DNA of 64,000 bases, taken from assembly GCF_001542775.1 (NCBI RefSeq), contig NZ_CP014145.1, positions 868,001-932,000 of the forward strand, read 5' to 3'. Positions 33,562 through 42,078 of the stretch are shown here, in pieces. The position numbers were made by a program, and so were the translations under genes. Position 1 is the stretch's first letter. Every line of letters begins with the position of its first letter. The DNA is from Microterricola viridarii (lineage in GTDB: Bacteria > Actinomycetota > Actinomycetes > Actinomycetales > Microbacteriaceae). The notes beneath the pieces are model-generated. The model saw only the letters and a list, made by a program, of their open reading frames with translations. It had not been told where the DNA came from and did no database searches.

Positions 33562-35000
33562 CACGGGCGTGCGCCGTCGGCCCGCAGCGGCACCCTTACG
33601 TCGGCCCCGCCCTCGACGGTGAGCCGAGTGCGCATCGTGGCGAGCGTCGGGGCGGGCACGAAGCCGCCCGCGAAGAAGGCCTCGCCCTGCCTGAACCCGG
33701 TCGTCCTGGCCAGCATGTCCGCCGGCACGAAACCGAACCGCACCGCAAGCTCGCCGAGGTCGGCCGGCGAGCTCATCCGCATCACAGCAACGTTGTCGCA
33801 CTGGGAGAGGATGCCGGAGGCGACCTTGGACGGGCGTTGCGTCGACAGCAGCAGCCAGAGCCCGAACTTGCGCCCCTCGGCGGCGATTTGGGTGATGCGT
33901 TCCCGCACCGCCACGTCGAGCGGCTCGTTGTGCTCAGGCGAGCACAGATTGTGCGCTTCGTCGATGACGATCAGGATGGGCTTGCGCTCCTCGCGCCGCT
34001 CCCAGAGCTCATCGAGCACGGAGAGGGCGACGACGAGGTATTCGTCGGGATGGTTGAATCCGCCGAGGTCCAGCACCGTCGCATCCGGCCGCTCCCGGAT
34101 GACGTCCGTCACCGACACGCGGTCGCCCGCCCACAGCTCCCAGTCGATCAGCCGGAGGTTCTCGATCCGCGCCGCCAGCGCGCGGGCGGCCGCGCTCTCA
34201 CTCTGCAGCAGTTTGGGGATGATGTCCTCTGGGGTGCGGCTGCCGATGGTGCGCTCGAAGTGCAACAGCTCGTTGTACTCGGCCCGGTCGGTGAGTGGGT
34301 CCAGGCGCAGCACGGCCGCCTTGGACGGCATCGACAGCTCGGTGAAGCGCACGAGGAGCGGATCTGCGCCGTCGGTGCCGTCCGGCCGCAGCACGCGGAT
34401 GTCGCGGCTCTGCAGAAGTGCGGCCTCCTCAGCGGACTCGGCCGCCTCACCGTGGGTGCTGAGGTCGCCGATGCGCACGAAGTCGGCGTTGGGGTCGAAG
34501 ATCACCATCGGCAGCCGAGTGCGGATGAGCAGTTGTTCAATGAGCACGCCGAGGGCATAGGTCTTGCCGGATCCGCTCTGCCCGCACCAGAAGGTGTGCC
34601 GGTTGAAGCGCTTCGGGATGAGCCGCGCCGAGACGTTGTCGGCGCCGAGGATGGACCCGACGTTCAGCGTCGCGTCGGCGGAGGCGTAGACCAGGTCGAT
34701 CATCGACGGGTCTGCCATGAAGATCTGGGCCGAGCCGAACGGGAAGGTGCCGAGCGGGTCGAGCCCGGAATCGCCGACCAGGCCGATCAGTGCGCCCTCG
34801 CCGGTGACGGTAGCGTCGGGTCCGGCCGAGACCGCGTCGACCTGGCCGAGTTGCACACGGCCGTCCGGGGTCAGCAGAGTGACGAACTGACCGTGGTCGG
34901 CAGCCCCACTCACGACCGCTCCGAACCGGAACCTACGCCCGTCCAACGACAGGGCGAACGGCTCATCGACTGCTGGAACCGCTTCGCGGGTGCTGTTCAC
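33561..35000 (-). CDS. HerA/DUF87-like ATP-binding protein
   Basis: 479 residues. The Walker A motif GQSGSGKT is near residue 150, Walker B LIVIDEAHN near 320, and LLLSTQRPSKV acts as the sensor region, as in HerA/FtsK-type P-loop ATPases. The N-terminal ~110 residues form a small beta-rich domain (FGAVVSGAADHGQFVTLLTPDGRVQLGQV), similar to the HAS-barrel of HerA. GTG 35000 is taken; the frame extends to 35111 into rsmD on the same strand. No NurA or SIR2 partner is visible. Role unknown. Confidence 0.85.
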   Translation of the reverse strand: MNSTREAVPAVDEPFALSLDGRRFRFGAVVSGAADHGQFVTLLTPDGRVQLGQVDAVSAGPDATVTGEGALIGLVGDSGLDPLGTFPFGSAQIFMADPSMIDLVYASADATLNVGSILGADNVSARLIPKRFNRHTFWCGQSGSGKTYALGVLIEQLLIRTRLPMVIFDPNADFVRIGDLSTHGEAAESAEEAALLQSRDIRVLRPDGTDGADPLLVRFTELSMPSKAAVLRLDPLTDRAEYNELLHFERTIGSRTPEDIIPKLLQSESAAARALAARIENLRLIDWELWAGDRVSVTDVIRERPDATVLDLGGFNHPDEYLVVALSVLDELWERREERKPILIVIDEAHNLCSPEHNEPLDVAVRERITQIAAEGRKFGLWLLLSTQRPSKVASGILSQCDNVAVMRMSSPADLGELAVRFGFVPADMLARTTGFRQGEAFFAGGFVPAPTLATMRTRLTVEGGADVRVPLRADGARP

Positions 35001-35059
35001 GCACAGAGTCTTGCATAGCGCTCCAGCGAGCGAAAGGGTGGCCCGACGCCGGTGCCGGG

Positions 35060-35656
35060 TCAGTGCCCGGTCGGCTCCGCGGAGTCGTCTGCGCCGGGTG
35101 CAGCCCACCACAGTGTCGTGTCGCCGTAGTCCTTGCGGCGGTCGAGCTCGAGCCCGGCCGGCCAGAGCGGCTCCGGCGAGCGGGAGCTGCGTTCCACCAT
35201 GACGACGGCAAGCTCGTGCAGCTTGGGCGCGAGCGCGGCCAGGTTCTGCGCCAGCTCGGCCTCGCCGAGCTCGTACGGCGGGTCTATGAAGACGAGATCG
35301 AAACCGGCATTCGTGCCGTCGAGGAAGGACTGCACGCTCTGGCCCGAGACGGTGATCTGCGGCGCTGAGCGGCCGGGTGCTGCACGCGTGACGGCGGTGG
35401 CGTTCGCCCGGCAGAGCGCGGCCGCCTGAGGGTTCTTCTCGACCAGCGTGACGACGCGGGCGCCGCGGCTTGCCGCCTCCAGACCGAGGGAGCCGGAGCC
35501 GGCGTACAGGTCGAGCACCCGCAGGCCGGCGATCGCATCGCGGGCCTCCAACGCCGAGAAAATGGCCTCACGGACCCGGTCGCTGGTCGGACGGGTGCCC
35601 TGTTTGGGAACCTTCAGGGTGAGCGAGCCGGCGAAGCCGGAAACGATTCGTGTCAT
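35060..35656 (-). CDS. rsmD: 16S rRNA (guanine(966)-N(2))-methyltransferase
   Basis: 198 residues. It methylates G966 of 16S rRNA using SAM. MTRIVSGFAGSLTLKVPKQGTRPTSDRVREAIFSAL is the RsmD N-terminus, VLDLYAGSGSLGLEA (about 47-61) the SAM site, and FIDPPYEL (about 121-128) the catalytic NPPY-type motif. The start has no Shine-Dalgarno; TAGGCT lies 9 nt before ATG 35656. It leads a minus-strand set with the HerA-like and channel genes. Confidence 0.94.
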   Translation of the reverse strand: MTRIVSGFAGSLTLKVPKQGTRPTSDRVREAIFSALEARDAIAGLRVLDLYAGSGSLGLEAASRGARVVTLVEKNPQAAALCRANATAVTRAAPGRSAPQITVSGQSVQSFLDGTNAGFDLVFIDPPYELGEAELAQNLAALAPKLHELAVVMVERSSRSPEPLWPAGLELDRRKDYGDTTLWWAAPGADDSAEPTGH

Positions 35657-35708
35657 TGTGGTTCGAGCCTATCCCGCACACGGGGGTCAACTCTGTGAAG
35701 ATGGGTGT

Positions 35709-36776
35709 GTGTCAGATCTCAACTCGTCACCGAAGACCATTGACCAGACGGTGCTCGACCAGCTGTGGAATTTCTCAGATCCGCAGTTGTCCGTCGAGAG
35801 ATTCCGCATGGCCAGCGACGACCTGGAATACAGCGAGGAAGCCAGAGCGGAGCTCGCGACGCAGCTTGCCCGGGCCCTGGGCCTCACCGGTGAATATGAC
35901 GACGGCGATGCCGTGCTGAACGCCATCCAGAGCGACAGCCCGATCGTTGCCGCCCGCATCGCACTGGAGCGCGGCCGATTGCGTGTGGCGGAGGGCGTGC
36001 CGGAAGAGGCGGTGCCCCTGTTCACGAAGGCCGCCCGCGACGCGGTCGCCGGTGGCGTCACCTTCCTCGCGCTGGACGCCGTGCACATGTTGGCGCTGAC
36101 GGATGCCGGCCAAGAGGAGCAGTGGGCAGCCGACGGCCTCGAACTGGTGGCGTCGGCCGGCCAGGCGCGCACACAGCGCTGGGGCGTCGCCCTGCACAAC
36201 AACCTGGCCTGGTACCTGCATGACAACGGGCGTGCGGAGGAGGCGTTGCCGCACTTCGAGCGTGCCTTGGACTTCGCCACAAGCGTCGGCACGGCAGAGC
36301 AGCGCTTCCTCGCCCGCTGGGCGATCGCGCGCTGCCTGCGCACCCTCGGGCGCACCGAGGAGGCGCTGCAGCTGCAGCGCGCACTGGCCGCCCAACGCCC
36401 GGACGACCGCTATGTCGCCGCGGAGATCGCCGCGCTGGTAGCCGGGTCAGAGGAGGCTCCGGAAACTGTGTCGGAGGCCGCGCAGGAAGACGTGTCGGAA
36501 GACGCCCAGGAGGGCGTGCCGGAGGAGGCGCCGGAGGAGGCATCGGGCGACGTTTCACAGGCGATGACCGACGTCGAGCCCGACGAGGTGTCGGACGACG
36601 CGACCGAGTCCGAGTCCACGAACGCGACCGAGATTGAATCCGAGACCGAGACCGAGACGGAGACCGAAGCGACCTCCGAGTCCGTGTCAGGCGAAGAGCC
36701 TGCGCCCGAGCCGGAACCGGGATCCGGGGACGCTCCGAAGACCGTGTCGGAGGCGAAGTCTACGATCGAAGAATGA
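35709..36776 (+). CDS. TPR-repeat protein with acidic low-complexity tail
   Basis: About 355 residues. Residues 1-235 are helical with TPR-like pairs (ARIALERGRLRVAEGVPEEAVPLFTKAARDA; GVALHNNLAWYLHDNGRAEEALPHFERALDFA). The last ~115 residues are almost only Glu, Ser, Thr, Pro and Asp, including EETETETETE-type runs, with the DNA correspondingly repetitive (36450-36760). No membrane segment or signal. It begins at GTG 35709. Its stop overlaps recG as ATGA, so they are co-translated. It probably mediates protein contacts; partner unknown. Confidence 0.8.
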   Translation: MSDLNSSPKTIDQTVLDQLWNFSDPQLSVERFRMASDDLEYSEEARAELATQLARALGLTGEYDDGDAVLNAIQSDSPIVAARIALERGRLRVAEGVPEEAVPLFTKAARDAVAGGVTFLALDAVHMLALTDAGQEEQWAADGLELVASAGQARTQRWGVALHNNLAWYLHDNGRAEEALPHFERALDFATSVGTAEQRFLARWAIARCLRTLGRTEEALQLQRALAAQRPDDRYVAAEIAALVAGSEEAPETVSEAAQEDVSEDAQEGVPEEAPEEASGDVSQAMTDVEPDEVSDDATESESTNATEIESETETETETEATSESVSGEEPAPEPEPGSGDAPKTVSEAKSTIEE

Positions 36777-39106
36777 TCGAGCAGCCAGCTTCCGCGCTCA
36801 GCAGGCAGACGGCGGCGGAGCCTCCAGCGGTTCCGGGTGCGCCCTCAGCGCACGACCAGCCCGAGCTGCCCGCCGCACAGATCGCGCCTGGCGAGGCGAC
36901 CCTCGATGACAGGATCGCCAATGTGCTCGGCGGGCGCACGGCATCCGCCCTCTACAAGTCATTCGGCATGCTCACCATGGCCGATCTGCTCGCGCACTAC
37001 CCGCGCCGTTATGCCAAGCGCGGCGAGCTGACGGCGCTCTCCGAGCTTCCCCTCGGCGAGAACGTGACCATCATCGGCCAGGTGATCGAGGCGCGCGAGC
37101 GCACCATGAAGACCAAGCGCGGCTCCATCGTCGAGATCGTGATCAGCGACGGCCGTGCGCACGTCTGGCTGACCTTCTTCAACCAGCGCTGGCGGCTGAA
37201 CATGCTGCAGCCCGGCGTGCGCGGCATCTTCTCCGGCAAGATCAGCGACTACAAGGGCAAGCGTCAACTGGCGCACCCGCAGTTCGAGCCCTTCGAAGAG
37301 CCCGCCGATTCCGAGAAGGATTCCGCCAGCCTCGCCGCCGAGGAGCAAGCCCGGCGCTGGGCCGAGGCGCCGATCCCGATTTACCCCGCCACCAATCAGG
37401 TGACGAGTGCGCAACTCACCAAGATCATGCGCATCGCCCTCGACGCACTGACACTGTCTGAAGACCCGCTTCCGGCGTCGCTGCGGCGCGAGAAGTCGCT
37501 GCTCAGCCAGCACCAGGCGCTCTGGCAGATCCACCGGCCCGATTCAGAGGGCGATTCCATCGCCGCGCGCCGTACCCTGCGTTTCACAGAGGCCTACGTG
37601 TTGCAGGTGGCACTGCTGCAGCAGCGGGCCCGCTCGCGAGCCGAGCCGGCGACCCCTCGCGTGCCCAAACCCGGCGGGCTGCTTGAGCGCTTCGACGCCG
37701 CGCTGCCGTTCACCTTGACCGGAGACCAAAATCTCGTCGGTGCCGAGATCGCCACCGATCTGGCCGCCAGCGCGCCCATGCACCGACTCGTGCAGGGTGA
37801 GGTGGGCTCGGGCAAGACGATCGTCGCGCTGCGCGCCATGCTGGCCGTTGCCGATTCCGGCGGTCAGTCGGCACTTCTGGCGCCGACCGAGGTGCTGGCC
37901 TCCCAGCACCTGCGCTCGATCGTGCGCGCCCTCGGCCCTGAGCTGGCTGCCGAGCTCGTTCCGACGCTGCTGACCGGCCAGCAGCCGGTCGCCGACCGCC
38001 GCAAGGGCACGCTGCGCGCCGTCTCTGGGCAGGCGCGCATCGTCGTGGGCACGCATGCGCTGATCAGCGGCTCCGTCGAGTTCTATGACCTCGGGCTCGT
38101 CGTGATCGACGAGCAGCACCGCTTCGGCGTCGACCAGCGCGAGGCGTTGAGGCTGAAGGGCCGCCAACCGCACGTGCTCGTGCTCACCGCCACTCCGATC
38201 CCGCGCACCGTTGCCATGACGGTGTTCGGCGACCTCGACGTCAGCGTGATCGCCGAGCTACCGGCGGGTCGCCCCGGCATCGAGAGCTTCGCGGTCCCGC
38301 TGGCGACGAAACCGGGCTGGGAGGGCCAGATCTGGCGGCGGCTCGGAGACGAACTGGCGCTCGGCCGCCAGGGATTCGTGGTGTGCCCGGCGATCGGGCC
38401 GAAGGAGCTCGAGATCGGTGGGGCGCTGGAAGCCGGCGAGGAGGCAGAGATCGACCCCGATCTCGCCGCGGAACCGGCACCTGCCCGCCCGCAGATGGCC
38501 AATGTGCAGGCCGTGCTCGAGCGCCTCCGCACGCTGCCACAGCTGGCCGGGCGGCGCATCGAGGCGCTGCACGGTCGCATGACGGGCGACGAGAAAGAGA
38601 CGGCGATGCTGGCCTTCGCAGCCGGCGAGATCGATGTGCTCGTGGCCACAACCGTCATTGAGGTCGGTGTCGACGTGCCGAACGCATCGATGATGGTGGT
38701 GCTGGATGCCGACCGCTTCGGTGTCTCACAGCTGCACCAACTGCGCGGCCGCGTCGGCCGAGGCGGTGTGCCGGGAATCTGCCTGCTCGTGACAACCGCC
38801 GCCCCGGAGAGCACCGGCTGGCAGCGGGTGGACGCCGTCGCGGGCACCCTGGACGGCTTCGAACTCGCCCAGATCGACCTCGAGCTGCGCCGGGAGGGCA
38901 ACGTGCTGGGAGGAACACAGTCCGGTGGGCGCTCGGCCCTGCGCCTGCTGCGCGTGGCACGGGACGGCGAGGTGATTCTCGAGGCGCGCCGGGCCGCAGA
39001 GGGCCTCGTGGAGGCCGACCCGGAGCTCCAGCAGCTTCCAGCGCTGGCCGCCGCCGTGCGCCGCCGATTGGACGAATCCAGCCGGGACTTCTTGAGTAAA
39101 AACTGA
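36773..39106 (+). CDS. recG: ATP-dependent DNA helicase RecG
   Basis: 777 residues, superfamily 2 helicase that remodels stalled forks and Holliday junctions. N-terminal wedge/OB region (LLAHYPRRYAKRGELTALSELPLGENVTIIGQV), Walker A GEVGSGKTIVALRA near 345, DEQHRFG box near 447, LVLTATPIPRT, and C-terminal QLRGRVGRGG. A 35-residue acidic insert (KELEIGGALEAGEEAEIDPDL) sits before the last motifs. Its start overlaps the TPR gene stop; coaD follows 51 nt later. Confidence 0.96.
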   Translation: MIEQPASALSRQTAAEPPAVPGAPSAHDQPELPAAQIAPGEATLDDRIANVLGGRTASALYKSFGMLTMADLLAHYPRRYAKRGELTALSELPLGENVTIIGQVIEARERTMKTKRGSIVEIVISDGRAHVWLTFFNQRWRLNMLQPGVRGIFSGKISDYKGKRQLAHPQFEPFEEPADSEKDSASLAAEEQARRWAEAPIPIYPATNQVTSAQLTKIMRIALDALTLSEDPLPASLRREKSLLSQHQALWQIHRPDSEGDSIAARRTLRFTEAYVLQVALLQQRARSRAEPATPRVPKPGGLLERFDAALPFTLTGDQNLVGAEIATDLAASAPMHRLVQGEVGSGKTIVALRAMLAVADSGGQSALLAPTEVLASQHLRSIVRALGPELAAELVPTLLTGQQPVADRRKGTLRAVSGQARIVVGTHALISGSVEFYDLGLVVIDEQHRFGVDQREALRLKGRQPHVLVLTATPIPRTVAMTVFGDLDVSVIAELPAGRPGIESFAVPLATKPGWEGQIWRRLGDELALGRQGFVVCPAIGPKELEIGGALEAGEEAEIDPDLAAEPAPARPQMANVQAVLERLRTLPQLAGRRIEALHGRMTGDEKETAMLAFAAGEIDVLVATTVIEVGVDVPNASMMVVLDADRFGVSQLHQLRGRVGRGGVPGICLLVTTAAPESTGWQRVDAVAGTLDGFELAQIDLELRREGNVLGGTQSGGRSALRLLRVARDGEVILEARRAAEGLVEADPELQQLPALAAAVRRRLDESSRDFLSKN

Positions 39107-39144
39107 GCATGTGGCGCTCACGCGATGCAGCGGCCTTCTGGCAC

Positions 39145-39150
39145 TAGTGT
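39145..39150 (+). promoter_or_regulatory. Candidate -10 box of coaD, leaderless
   Basis: TAGTGT ends 7 nt before ATG 39158; no Shine-Dalgarno precedes it. Confidence 0.4.
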
Positions 39151-39157
39151 GAGACTT

Positions 39158-39646
39158 ATGCGCAGGATCGCCGTCGTCCCTGGTTCCTTTGACCCCGTCA
39201 CCCTCGGTCATCTCGATGTCATCGAGCGGGCGGCCGGGCTCTACGACGAGCTCCACGTGCTCGTCGTGCACAACCCGGACAAGTCCGCGCTGCTGCCTAT
39301 CGCGCAGCGGGTCTCACTGATCGAGCAGGCCATCGCCGAATCGTTCGCCGCACGCAACGTCGTCGTCGCCTCCTGGACCGTCGGCCTGCTGGTCGATTAC
39401 TGCACCGAGGTCGGTGCCTCCGTGCTGGTCAAGGGCATCCGCTCGCAGATCGACGTGGCCTACGAGACGCCGATGGCGATCGTCAACCGCCACCTGGCCG
39501 GCGTCGAGACCGTGTTCCTGTTGCCGAACCCCGCACACGGCCACGTGTCCAGCTCGCTGGTGCGCCAGGTGTCGGCTCTGGGCGGCGATGTCTCGCCCTA
39601 CGTGCCGCCCGCGGTCGCAGACTTCCTGCAGGGGAGCATGGTGTGA
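39158..39646 (+). CDS. coaD: Phosphopantetheine adenylyltransferase
   Basis: 162 residues. It makes dephospho-CoA from 4'-phosphopantetheine and ATP, the fourth step of CoA synthesis. The nucleotidyltransferase motif [15 protein letters not shown] holds the T/HxGH signature. The conserved [22 protein letters not shown] and [10 protein letters not shown] are present. Length is normal. ATG 39158 is the family start and follows a -10-like box. Its stop overlaps the MoxR gene start. Confidence 0.96.
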
Positions 39647-40692
39647 ACGGCCTGCCGGCAGAGACGGCGACGGCCACGCCCCACCCGACGCGGTCGTTGC
39701 CAGAGGCGGATGCCGGCATGCCACTGGGCGAGCTCGCATCCCGTGCGGCCCAGATCATGGCCAACGTCGAATCCGTCATCGACGGCAAGCACATTGCAGT
39801 GCGCACGGCGTTGACCGTGCTGCTGGCGCAGGGCCACCTGCTCATCGAGGACGTGCCCGGCGTGGGCAAGACGATGCTGGCCAAGGCGCTCGCCGCCTCC
39901 GTCGACTGTTCGGTGAGTCGCATCCAGTTCACCCCCGACCTGCTGCCAAGCGACGTCACGGGTGTCTCCATCTTCAACCAGGCCGAGCGGCGCTTCGAGT
40001 TCAAGCCCGGAGCCGTGTTCGCCAACATCGTCATCGGCGACGAGATCAACCGGGCCAGCCCGAAGACGCAGTCGGCGCTGCTGGAGTGCATGGAGGAGAA
40101 CCAGGTGACGGTGGATGGCACCACCTACCCTCTGGCCAGCCCGTTCACCGTCGTCGCCACGCAGAACCCGATCGAGATGGAAGGCACCTACGCGCTGCCG
40201 GAAGCCCAGCGGGACCGGTTCATGGCCCGCATCTCAATGGGGTACCCGGACATGGAGAGCGAGCTGGCCATGCTCGACGCCCGAGACACCTCCAGCCCGC
40301 TCAGCCGCATCGGCGCCGTGGTGAGCGGCGAGGAGCTGCAGGCCATGATGCGCGCGGCCCGTGGCGTGTACGCCTCGCCCGGCATCAAGGAGTACGCGGT
40401 GAGCATCGCCAGGGCGACCAGGGACGACCGGGACCTGCGTCTCGGCGCGAGCCCGCGGGCCACGCTGCAGCTGGTGCGGGCCGCCAAGGCTCACGCCGCC
40501 CTGCAGGGGCGCGAGTTCGTGTTGCCGGACGACATCGACGAGATCGTGGTGTCGGTGCTGGGCCACCGCCTGGTGCCGACCAGCCGGGCACTCGGGCACC
40601 ACCACCAAGACAGTGCACCCCTGATCGACGAGGTGGTCAGGCGGATCGTCGCGGCCACGCCCATTCCCCTCGGCTCGACGCAGCGCAGCTAA
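39643..40692 (+). CDS. MoxR-family AAA+ ATPase
   Basis: 349 residues. Walker [16 protein letters not shown] near 70, Walker [22 protein letters not shown] near 127, and [22 protein letters not shown] are the MoxR signatures. MoxR proteins act as chaperone-like ATPases for partner proteins encoded downstream, here a DUF58 protein and a transglutaminase. The GTG start overlaps the coaD stop. All three genes form one operon. Confidence 0.92.
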   Translation: MNGLPAETATATPHPTRSLPEADAGMPLGELASRAAQIMANVESVIDGKHIAVRTALTVLLAQGHLLIEDVPGVGKTMLAKALAASVDCSVSRIQFTPDLLPSDVTGVSIFNQAERRFEFKPGAVFANIVIGDEINRASPKTQSALLECMEENQVTVDGTTYPLASPFTVVATQNPIEMEGTYALPEAQRDRFMARISMGYPDMESELAMLDARDTSSPLSRIGAVVSGEELQAMMRAARGVYASPGIKEYAVSIARATRDDRDLRLGASPRATLQLVRAAKAHAALQGREFVLPDDIDEIVVSVLGHRLVPTSRALGHHHQDSAPLIDEVVRRIVAATPIPLGSTQRS

Positions 40693-40704
40693 CGGGGCGG
40701 AGCC

Positions 40705-42078
40705 ATGAGCGCGGCAACGACGGGCGGCGGGCGGTCACTGCGGCGCGACTGGTGGCCGCGCCTGAGCCGGCGGGGCTGGGCGTTCTTCGTGATCGGCGTC
40801 GCACTCGTCGCCGGCGCGCTGCTGTTCAGCCGTCGGGAGTTCCTCTTCATCTCCTTCGTGCTGCTCTCCGTGCCGATCGTCGCGCTCTGCTATGTCGTCA
40901 TGCGGGGCGCGCGGGTGCACGTGACCCGGCTGTTCGCGCCAGGGATCGTCTCTGCGGGCGGTGAGGCCGTCGTGTCGCTCACCGTGCGCAACATCGGCCG
41001 GCGCGCCAGCTTCGGCGCCCGCTGGCGCGACCAGGCCGCCGCGGGCATCCAGGTTCCGCACGATGCCCTGCTTCCCTCCTTGGGCCGCCACCGGCCGGGG
41101 GCTTCGGGCGGCGACGACACCGCCCGGCTGGAGTACACGCTCCGGCCCCGGCGGCGCGGCGTCTATGACATCGGCCCGCTGGTGCTCGGCATGGTGGACC
41201 CGTTCGGGCTCGCATACGCGGAGCGACCGGTCGGCGAGCCGCACGACCTGGTGGTGACGCCGCGGGTGAGCGTGCTGCCGGATCAGGGCAGGGCCTTGAG
41301 TTCGGGCACCGGCGCGCTGCACGAGCTTCTGCGGCACACAAACCCCAACTCCGACGAGCTGATCGCGCGCGAGTACCGCCCGGGCGACGCCCTGCGCCGT
41401 GTGCACTGGGCGGCGACGGCCAAACGCGACGAGCTGATGGTGCGGCAAGAGGAGCAGCGCAGCAACCCCGAGGCCCGGATCATCCTCGACACCACCCTCT
41501 CCGGCGCCTCGGCCGCCGAACTCACGGCCGTGCGGCAGCGCCGCGGCCGGCTCGACACGGCGGTGGAGCTGGCGCTGGAGGCGGTGGCATCCATCGCCAT
41601 GCACCTCCTCGCCGCCGGATTCCGGCTGGACCTGGTTGAGACGGGTCCCAGCCAGTTGGGGCCGGGCCTGTCGAGCGGCGAGCAGGGCCGCGGCGGGCTG
41701 CGCGGTGATGCCCCGAGCACGTTCCGCGCGCCAGGAGGGGACCGGGCGCTGCTGGAGGGGCTCGCGAACCTGCAGCTGCCGGCCCCGACGATCCGTGCGA
41801 CAGAGGAGGAATCGGCCGGCAGCGTGCTGCGCAACTCCAGCGCCCACCTGCCTACGTTCGCCGTGCTCATCGACATCGACGAGCAGGAGGCCGCCGAGCT
41901 TGCGGCGCTCCGGCCCTTCTGCGGGCCGGCCGTCGCCTTCCTGCTGGGCACCGTGACGCGTGACGCCGACGAACGACTCACCGCCGCCGGCTGGCACTGC
42001 ATCGAACTGCGCAACCCGGAGCAGCTCCCGGATGCGTGGGTCGAGGCCCAGAAGGGCCGGGTGTCGGATGTCGCCTGA
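40705..42078 (+). CDS. DUF58 domain protein
   Basis: 457 residues. Two hydrophobic helices near the N-terminus (about 22-40 and 42-65) anchor it. The DUF58 core RPGDALRRVHWAATAKRDELMVRQEEQR is at about 222-249. The C-terminal half resembles the von Willebrand-type fold found with MoxR partners. Ribosome site GGGGCGGAG before ATG. Standard MoxR-DUF58-transglutaminase arrangement; the physiological role in actinobacteria is unclear. Confidence 0.88.
   Translation: MSAATTGGGRSLRRDWWPRLSRRGWAFFVIGVALVAGALLFSRREFLFISFVLLSVPIVALCYVVMRGARVHVTRLFAPGIVSAGGEAVVSLTVRNIGRRASFGARWRDQAAAGIQVPHDALLPSLGRHRPGASGGDDTARLEYTLRPRRRGVYDIGPLVLGMVDPFGLAYAERPVGEPHDLVVTPRVSVLPDQGRALSSGTGALHELLRHTNPNSDELIAREYRPGDALRRVHWAATAKRDELMVRQEEQRSNPEARIILDTTLSGASAAELTAVRQRRGRLDTAVELALEAVASIAMHLLAAGFRLDLVETGPSQLGPGLSSGEQGRGGLRGDAPSTFRAPGGDRALLEGLANLQLPAPTIRATEEESAGSVLRNSSAHLPTFAVLIDIDEQEAAELAALRPFCGPAVAFLLGTVTRDADERLTAAGWHCIELRNPEQLPDAWVEAQKGRVSDVA

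Noticed and set aside
33561..35000. SIR2-HerA or NurA-HerA defence or repair system
   Set aside because: No SIR2, NurA or other nuclease gene is adjacent; the neighbour is an ion channel and housekeeping genes surround the pair.
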